Shown here: one piece after another, positions 57,151 through 64,000 of the stretch
How the letters are laid out: each line of letters starts with the position of its first letter
Numbering within the stretch: the stretch's first letter is position 1
From: Rhizopus sp. PT2906
Lineage: Eukaryota; Mucoromycota; Mucoromycetes; Mucorales; Rhizopodaceae
Direction: 5' to 3'
Assembly (NCBI GenBank): GCA_025529335.1
Contig: JAMYHX010000148.1
Location: 20,511 to 84,510 of the forward strand
Length of the DNA stretch: 64,000 nucleotides
Translations under genes and position numbers: made by a program
Notes under the pieces: model-generated
Seen by the model: only the letters and a program-made list of their open reading frames with translations
Told to the model about the DNA's origin: nothing
The model's database searches: none

Positions 57151-59170
57151 ATGAGTTTAAAGAAGTTCCTGCAGCAAGTGTGTCATTCCAAATTAGATAA
57201 TATACCTTTTATACGTCAACTTGTACTCAACATATGCTTATGCCATATCTTGTTTCTAATCGGCTTTACACTCATAGCTTTATGAACCTTCAGCCGAATT
57301 ATTTCAGTCAATAAACAAGTAATATTATATTATACACATTTCAACTTGTGTATTCATTCTATTCAATAGTAATGATGATGTCTGCTCAATAGCACAAAAG
57401 TATACACTCCTATTAGAACGATACCTTCACTATCTGGAACAGGTAATGTGTTGACAACCCAACGCAACAATATACGATTAACATTCAAAAGTGTTATAAT
57501 GATGAAGCAAAACGAGAACGACTAGCAATGAATGTATTATTATCTATTTGGAAGCTTTGTCAGTTGATATACTTTTCAGAAAAACCATACAATATAACCG
57601 ATCTTATGGAATGGCAGATCAAAACATACCAACGTAAAATTGGATCATCAGCCCCCCTCTTACTCTATTAATGCTCCTTCCTCTTTTTTCATTTAGCTTA
57701 TTTATGGGAACATGACAGATATAGTATTTATGCATCTACAGTGAATCATTCAGACTTTTGGCCATTTCTTTATCGTCTTGCTCTCTTTCACCAGACTGAA
57801 CAACTCTGCCAGTTACTGTCGCTCGCCTCATCACAGCTTTATGTCAAAGATCTTGCACCCTTATTTACAGAGATTCAGCACGTTGTCAGACAGCCAAGTC
57901 AAAATGGACTTGATACTGTATTAGATAACCTATCACGATACCAAGACCCTATCGTAGACGGCTTGAGCACACTTTGTCGTCTGTTAGCAGGGAATAGACG
58001 CGTAGCAGCTCAGTATGCAAGTGACCAAGTACAGGCATATATCGTGTCTTCCTATTACAGACATCTTGCAACCAAAAATGATGGTAGCATGCCTTTATAT
58101 GCAGATTTTGAAGAGACCCATAATGCTGCAGAGGCGTTTTTAGCAGGCAATATATTTCAGGCACTCGATTTCTGTACTCAATATGATGGATGGTTGCTTA
58201 CTCACTTGTGCATCTTGTTTGAGAAAAAGGGTATGCTTGGCAAGCCTGTCTATGCCAATCTAGAACAGGGAGAGACAATTCAAATGGGATGTTTAGAGTA
58301 TTTCAAGATAGTATATGCTGCATGTATAAAGAATCAATGTGGGTTATGGAAAGAAGGTTTTATTTATCTGCTATCGTGTGGTAAAATAGGGAAAGAAGCA
58401 ATTCATGAGGTAAAATATTTTAAGGGAAAAGAGAGATAACCTACAAATACTGACTTGTGTGCGGGGAACATAGCATTTGAAACTATTAGATATTGAAGAT
58501 GAGCATAGACTAAAAGAAGTCGCGGAATTTTGCATAGCTAATGATATGAAGGAAGAAGGATCGACGTTATATGAGGTAAAGTACAGAGAAAGCTATTAAA
58601 AGATGGATACTAAGACACTTTTTTGTCTTTAGAAGAAAGCGACGGCATACTTTGAAGTACAGGATTATCGAAAAGCAATACATTACTATGAACTTGCAGA
58701 AAATCAGGAGTGTCTTGATAAGGCGCTGATAAAGATAATTCAGGATTATTCAGCTACTGGTAACCTGATCGATGTTGGCATAAGAAAAAGTTATGATAGT
58801 GCATACTACAAGGCTTACAATTACCTCTTAATAATGAATGAGCACATGGATAACCAAGATTATACAGCAGCAGGAGATAAGCTGAAGGAACTAGTCCAGT
58901 GGGTGGATCTTCCTCAGTTTGTATTACCAATCATATTTCAAGAAGGCGTCAAACTAGTAGAAAGTAAGTACTTATGTACCAAAAAGTACAACTTGTGACT
59001 AAAACTTTATATTAGACAAGGAATGCCGTTTAGATGCAGATACATTATTAATGTTGAAAAAGATATGGAAGTTATTACAAAGAGAAGAGCCTCTTGATCC
59101 TGACTTTGATACGTTTCTAGATGCAAGTGCAATAACACTATCGCGAGCACTCGATCGAATGACAGAATAA
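57151..59170 (+). CDS. NUP85: nucleoporin Nup85
   Basis: Eight or more exons. I traced the N-terminal exons by hand: MSLKKFLQQVCHSKLDNIPF splices to LYEPSAELFQSIN, and on to LLLERYLHYLEQ and WKLCQLIYFSEKPYNITDLM. The middle holds SDFWPFLYRLALFHQTEQLC, then ALDFCTQYDGWLLTHLCILF and SCGKIGKEAIHEHLKLLDI, ending with helical repeats and ASAITLSRALDRMTE. This alpha-helical ACE1-type fold and motif order match Nup85, a structural subunit of the Y-complex (Nup84/Nup107 complex) of the nuclear pore scaffold. One intron (ending near 57491) uses an AAG acceptor. Reading without splicing gives false stops early, so automated models may miss the first exons. Confidence 0.85.
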
Positions 59171-59305
59171 ACATGGCGTGTCATTTCTCTTATAATCCCT
59201 GTATATACAATAAAGTAACTAGATCACTTCAAATTCATTAGTGATTTTTATTACGGTAGACAAAAATTTAAACAGTACATGAATATATAATACAAATTGG
59301 TTTGC

Positions 59306-62015
59306 TTAGATGCTATTATGAATGATGTTTTCTACAATCAAGTCTATCCACCAGAATCTATCTTTTGTGGGCAAAACAGTGAGTGGTGTCTTTAATACAG
59401 AAAGCGGTGTTTGTGATGATACAACTGTTGTCGAGAGTCTCTTGCGCTTTGATCTAGGTGGAGGAGGTAGTGAAAAATTATTTCTATTAGAGGGTTCTAT
59501 GATTTCTTCCACTTGATCTGATGATTGGGTATGCTCTGAAAGGCCAGCCTGGAGATACAATTGCTGCTGCATAGAGTACGGACGAGGTCGATTCTCGAGT
59601 TGGTAAATGTAGCCAGCCTGATCGGTAAGGTACCCACAAAGAGGTTTAAAGATGGATAAAGGAATGCATTTGAAAGGTTCGTAAAATGTACGATTGATAG
59701 CTGTTTCGGTTCCAGGCGTAGTTACCAACGTGGTAAATAAAATCAATTGACAGGGACAAGGAGTAAGTGCAAATGCTGGTAGGTCAATCACTGTGCTGTA
59801 AAGTACAGCTGACTGGTAGAGTGCTTTGCTGTAGGCGCTAATGTCAAATAGTTGGTTGGCTGCATGTTCAAGAGCCTTTGCTAATCGAGGACTTGGCCAA
59901 GAGTCTTTTGGAGATTGTGATATCTCAAGTAAAGTGCGTCCCTGCAGAGTTGTGTTGATATAGTCCAGTTCTTGCCGGTCTAATTCTCCTTCATTATCCA
60001 GCATGAGGTCTACAAAGGGAAACGCGTATCGCTTGACTTTGTCAACAAGAATGCTTAGCCCGTTTTCTTCTATCAAGACAAAGGTGCCCATGCAGACAGC
60101 GTTTTTAGTCTCTGACGGTGTTCGGGTAAGAGTGTAAGTGGAATTTATTAGCTGATCCATATCCAGAAAGCATTGTCGCATATACTCGGGAGGCACGCGT
60201 AGTTTAGCTGCCATCGTTTTTGCAATGAACGTAGGCTCAGCAAATCGATAGCCTTGAGATAACAGTCGCTGAGCCTCCTTATTGTTAAGACGCTGCGTCA
60301 GAAAGATGTGTTTGTCTTCACCATCTGAGTCTTCAACAGAGAGTCTTAACGTGTCGACCGATGCAAGCGCCGTGCTTGAAGATAATCGCTTATTACGGCC
60401 GGGATTCCCGCCCAGCTCTTCATCCTCTGATTGTTTGTTTATGCTCATCAGGTTAACAAGCCTTGACATCCTTTTGCCTTTAACGTTCAAATCGACGACT
60501 GTCTCATCTATAATCTCAGCGAGAGGCTGATTACCGTACTGAAAACTTTGCCTTGGCTTGGAGCCTTTTTGTGCAAAGGGGTTGACTTTAGAGAAAGCGG
60601 ATTTTGCTATCGTATCTGTAGTAACAACAATATCACTCATGATACCGAGATCCGAAGGATACATAAAGTGAAGCTCTTGCTGCAGGTCTTGCACAGCATC
60701 CAGAAACTGGTTCTTGATTGAATCAAAAAGTGGTTGTGAGGTATCTGAAACGCCAGAGTGGCGTCTGTTGTCTAAAAAGGGAGTTTGAATTGATACTCTT
60801 TGGATGATCGCTTCAAACAAAAGAATAAATAATGGATGTCCCGAGTTGAAATGTTGAGTAGCCTCCTATGAACAGAGAATTAGCTTTTCGTAAAACGAAT
60901 GTATGCCATGCTTACATTTGCATCAAGGTCATGTACGATTTCTTTCGCGGGTAATGTTCCATCTACTTTTACAAGGATACGCCCAGATTTATCAAATATG
61001 ACAGAGTCCAAAATCAGTCGCTTGCTAGTCACTTTCTTAAATTCTTTTAGGCCAGTCTTGAAACTGATATAGAATAATGTAGCGCAAGCCACTACGACGA
61101 TAGCAGCAATAATACCAATCAAGGCAGCTGGGCGAAGTTTTGGTTGAGGAGGTGGGATGTGTCCATAGGGAACGTAGAAAATTGTTCCCACTAATGCAGT
61201 GTAATGCATGCCTAAAGCACATGAATATACGAAGCTGATTGGATAATTCAGTTTTTTTTTTTTTTTCTTACCACAAACTGCAACAGCCATCAGCATTGCA
61301 CAACCTAACCTCTTGTACCACGTATCCGTCCAGTTTTCGCGTAACTTGAAAAAAATATAGAGGGCAATTGTAACGGCGATACAGGCTATAATGATCGCAC
61401 CAATAACATAAGCTCTCTTATAGCCAATAACGAAATACTCGACGGCGAATTGACCTTTGTTCAATCAGTTATTACGTAAAAGCAATTTTGGCGTTATTCT
61501 TACCCAGATAGTGCATGCAGGCAATACCACACTATAGATATTATTAAAATTGATTTGTACTACGTCTCTTTTTTGCCACTTACTCCTGTAAAGATGCCAC
61601 TTGGTATGATACGTATCAGTTGTGCTTTTTCAGTTACGCCAACAAATGCAAAGGATATAAACATACACACAATAGCGACAACCAGACTTGCAAAGGTATA
61701 TCCTGCTTCATATGATAACTGATAAGAGGCGTCGTCCGCCCAAAGAGTCATGCTGTTATTTCCAATAAAATGCATCGACCAGATACCAACAGCACCCATC
61801 GTGAACGATGCTGACGCCAGTAAAAACCTGAATTGCATCATAATTAGTTGCTACCGATACGAGTGAAGTTGTCATGACTACCAGTTGTATAATCCATGGA
61901 TATGGGTTCTTCTTGTCAATAACTCAAGTGTCGTTTGTGCTCCAATCACTGATATAATATAACTCACAAATATTATTCCTCCATCAAAATACTGCGTTGC
62001 TTCTAAAAAGTCCAT
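59306..62015 (-). CDS. MHYT-domain membrane protein with long cytosolic tail
   Basis: Multi-exon, start MDFLEATQYFDGGIIFVSYI. The membrane part has the MHYT signature three times: WSMHFIGN, GIACMHYLG and VCGMHYTALVG, with seven or so helices. MHYT domains are thought to bind copper through these Met/His residues and to sense O2, CO or NO; most characterized ones are bacterial and fused to GGDEF/EAL. Here the tail has instead a short PAS-like start (DSVIFDKSGRILVKVDG) and about 500 residues of unrecognized, fungal-looking sequence ending in a basic Ser/Pro-rich region. It is probably a plasma-membrane or internal sensor with an unknown output. A second-half glycine-rich stretch (EELGGNPGRNKRLSSST) may be phosphorylated. 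Confidence 0.85.
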
Positions 62016-62816
62016 TGTTGTATATATTATATACAAACAACTGACAAAAAAGGGAGTTTTAGTGTTGTTGTGTTGTGGGGCAAAGAAGAAAAAAAGGGAA
62101 AAAGGAAAAATTCATTGTTCTCCTTTGACAATCAAAATTTATTGATTGAATGGCCGAAATTAGCCATTGTCCTTTTTAATAAAGGCTTGATAGACACAGC
62201 ATAAAGCCTTTTTCTCTCTCTCTTTTTTCATCTTTTCCTCTCTTTTTTATTTTTTCTTTTGTTTTTACACAAAAAAGCTTATAAAACATTGCCAGCTTGT
62301 CTTTAATTCTTTACAGAAAGACTCTATGCTTTCTGTTACACCAACCCTTTCTGATTGTTGATCGCGGGGACCATTTCCGATCAGTTGGTCGTTTTCGGGG
62401 ATTTAGTCTTTTGCTTGCTTGTTTCGAATTGTGGGAAAGGCCACCATTGATACTTGAGGCCAACAAGAAATACAAATTTACATAAATTTTGTGACAGTTT
62501 TGATTTCCTTAAGAAAAGTTAATGCTATGAAACTTTTTTTTTCCTTGGTGTAATAGGTCGCGAGCCTTTTTCTTGCATGGAAAGAGATAGTGGCTTTGCC
62601 TTTAAAGAAATCATCTCGATCATGTTGACGAGTATTCTCAATTGAATAATGTTACCCAATTCGATACTGAAAAAGATAAAACACGAAGCATTCAACATGG
62701 CAAATGACGTAAAGTTATTTTTTTTTTCAGGTCCAACAAGTGTCCATCTTAATCTTTTGTATACATTACAAATAAGAGTAAAAAAGATTATGTTTCACTA
62801 TAGGACACACAGCAGT
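62016..62816. other. intergenic region, 0.8 kb
   Basis: AT- and CT-rich sequence between the MHYT gene start and the translin gene end. Frames at 62297-62485 and 62649-62906 on the plus strand are short and lack any recognizable motif, and the second overlaps translin's last exon in antisense. Nothing else is supported. Confidence 0.6.
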
Positions 62817-63804
62817 TTATTGATCGGCCGTTTTTGCCTTCTTTCCTTGATCGTTTTCTTGATCGTTTTCTTCATTGGACAACCTTTTCTTTTTTGCATT
62901 ATGTAATCCACGTAATGTAATATCATAGACCACTTCTTCAATCTTTTTTACGTCGTATTTGATGCTATCGAATCTATAGACAAGCATGAATATCTTGCAA
63001 TGCTACGTATTCATTTACCTTTTACGAATGCTGTCATTTTTCAAGTTGAGCAATTGAAATCCTGAGCTTAGATCTTTAACATGTTTAGAAATTACCAAGG
63101 GCCGCTCGTAATCACCCACAGTTACACAGTTTATAGCTAATCGCGACTAATTCTATGCATAAACACGTTACTGTCATACTTTCTTTAATAGAGCACTCAC
63201 CAATTCGTTTACAAGCGAGATATACGCATGAAGTATATCTTCAAGTTGAATATGAAATTCATCAGCATTATTATGAATATCCACCTTGACTATGTAAACC
63301 AAATATCAATACCTTGCCTTTACCCATTTTCTATTCATACCTCCAAGTGATGATTCCACAGCTGGTATGATATCATTCACGAGTTCCCCATTTTTCAAAT
63401 AAGATTCAAATATGACCAAGAAAACTGCTTGCTGGGTAGTACGAGCCCATATGTCATTGTATCTGTAAAACTCATGAGGAGGAATCAGCTTTGCAAGAGT
63501 TGATAGCTGTTCTTGTACAGGAGTAAAGTCAATACTTGGCACTATAGTAAAACATACGCGTCAGTTTTCTCTCTCTCTCTTTTTATTTTCATTTACCTGG
63601 CCCATTTGGATCTGCGTGAATATGACCAAGTGTTGCATTCAATCGGCGGCAGATTCTGTCCAACTCTTTGACAGCATTACGAATTTCCTAATTTTATTTA
63701 TAATTGGTTTCAACTAATAAACATGTGCATTTTATCTTTACGTCTCTTCTTTGAGTGTCTTCTTCAAGTGATTGCTGTAGATCAGAAAAGAATTTTAAAT
63801 CCAT
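62817..63804 (-). CDS. translin
   Basis: About six exons. The start MDLKFFSDLQQSLEEDTQRR leads via a GTAAAG intron to DEIRNAVKELDRICRRLNAT. Family landmarks follow: KLIPPHEFYRYNDIWARTTQ, AVFLVIFESYLKNGELV, FHIQLEDILHAYISLVNELS, RLAINCVTVGDYERP, GFQLLNLKNDSIRKRFDSIK and YDVKKIEEVVYDITLRGLHN. The last 20 or so residues are a Lys/Asp/Asn-rich extension with a tandem ENDQ repeat, possibly nuclear-targeting and unlike animal translin. Translin forms an octamer that binds RNA and ssDNA and, with TRAX, forms the C3PO endonuclease that degrades passenger strands and pre-tRNA leaders. TRAX is not in this window. An ACGCGT lies just upstream of the start. RNAi is known in Mucorales, but a role here is inference. 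Confidence 0.93.
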
Positions 63805-64000
63805 AATGGAAGAAACACAACGAATGACTCTTAAGGACGCGTTTGAGGAAAACAGCACGGAGAACTCTAAATACCCAAAAAAAAGTATCTGAGACCCGTT
63901 CAAACAACACTCGTGCTGAGCTAGAATACTGTATTTTTATTAATTATTGACATTAATTTTATAAAATGTTGTCATAAAATAAAAAAATTATTTGCGTAAA

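Noticed and set aside
1..64000. Mobile elements, CRISPR arrays, viral or prokaryotic defence systems
   Set aside because: No transposase, reverse transcriptase, integrase, long terminal repeats or regularly spaced repeats were recognized.

Overview
This window reads as a piece of nuclear genome from an early-diverging filamentous fungus, most likely Mucoromycota (Mucorales). The evidence is AT-rich DNA with long A/T tracts, many short introns (about 45-75 nt, mostly GTAAGT/GTATGT to TAG/CAG, occasionally AAG), a full set of single-copy eukaryotic housekeeping genes, fungal hallmarks (chitin synthase, Bem1, Exo84, Cdc42, Blm10, PCL-type cyclin) and a small secreted GH134-type mannanase of the kind described in Rhizopus. 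I see no rRNA, convincing tRNA, transposon, CRISPR array or prokaryotic operon. The species is inferred, not shown.

Layout. 1-7.8 kb, all minus strand: a membrane-anchored alpha/beta hydrolase (cut by the window edge), exocyst subunit Exo84, a CSL (CBF1/RBP-J/Lag-1) transcription factor and gamma-SNAP. 7.9-13.7 kb: a division-1 chitin synthase diverging from MPC1 (which needs a 4-nt microexon), then a PDI-like ER oxidoreductase with unusual active sites and a secreted GH134-like mannanase. 13.7-16.2 kb is the largest gene-poor stretch. 16.2-28.9 kb: a PP2A-family phosphatase, Cdc42, the proteasome activator Blm10, a VHS-GAT adaptor, an unknown coiled-coil protein and a possible small broken gene. 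29.5-50.9 kb is compact: an unknown 412-aa protein, a C2H2 finger protein, Rpn3, an ethanolamine/cholinephosphotransferase, Gpd1, an unknown single-pass membrane protein, Bem1, an EF-hand mechanosensitive channel, Per1, an FAD amine oxidase, Yth1/CPSF30, a PCL-type cyclin and prohibitin-2. 52.8-63.8 kb: two different MFS transporters, Nup85, a MHYT-domain protein and translin. Features run to 63.8 kb and the last 200 bases hold only upstream sequence.

How the genes relate. There is no biosynthetic cluster. Several genes do belong to one biological theme, polarized growth and cell-wall delivery (Cdc42, Bem1, Exo84, chitin synthase, gamma-SNAP, VHS-GAT adaptor), and two to the proteasome (Blm10, Rpn3), but they are dispersed and I infer no co-regulation. 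Gene packing is striking: three convergent pairs have only 16-24 nt between stop codons, so their transcripts almost certainly overlap, and divergent pairs share promoters as short as 123 bp.

The most unusual observations are the 4-nt microexon in MPC1; the unresolved, possibly broken first transmembrane region of the MFS gene at 52.8 kb; a spliced small gene near 28.3 kb whose only in-frame ATG is followed by a stop at codon 3; and the atypical CEPC / CRHS active sites of the PDI-like protein, which has a TGACGTG-CCAAT composite element upstream.
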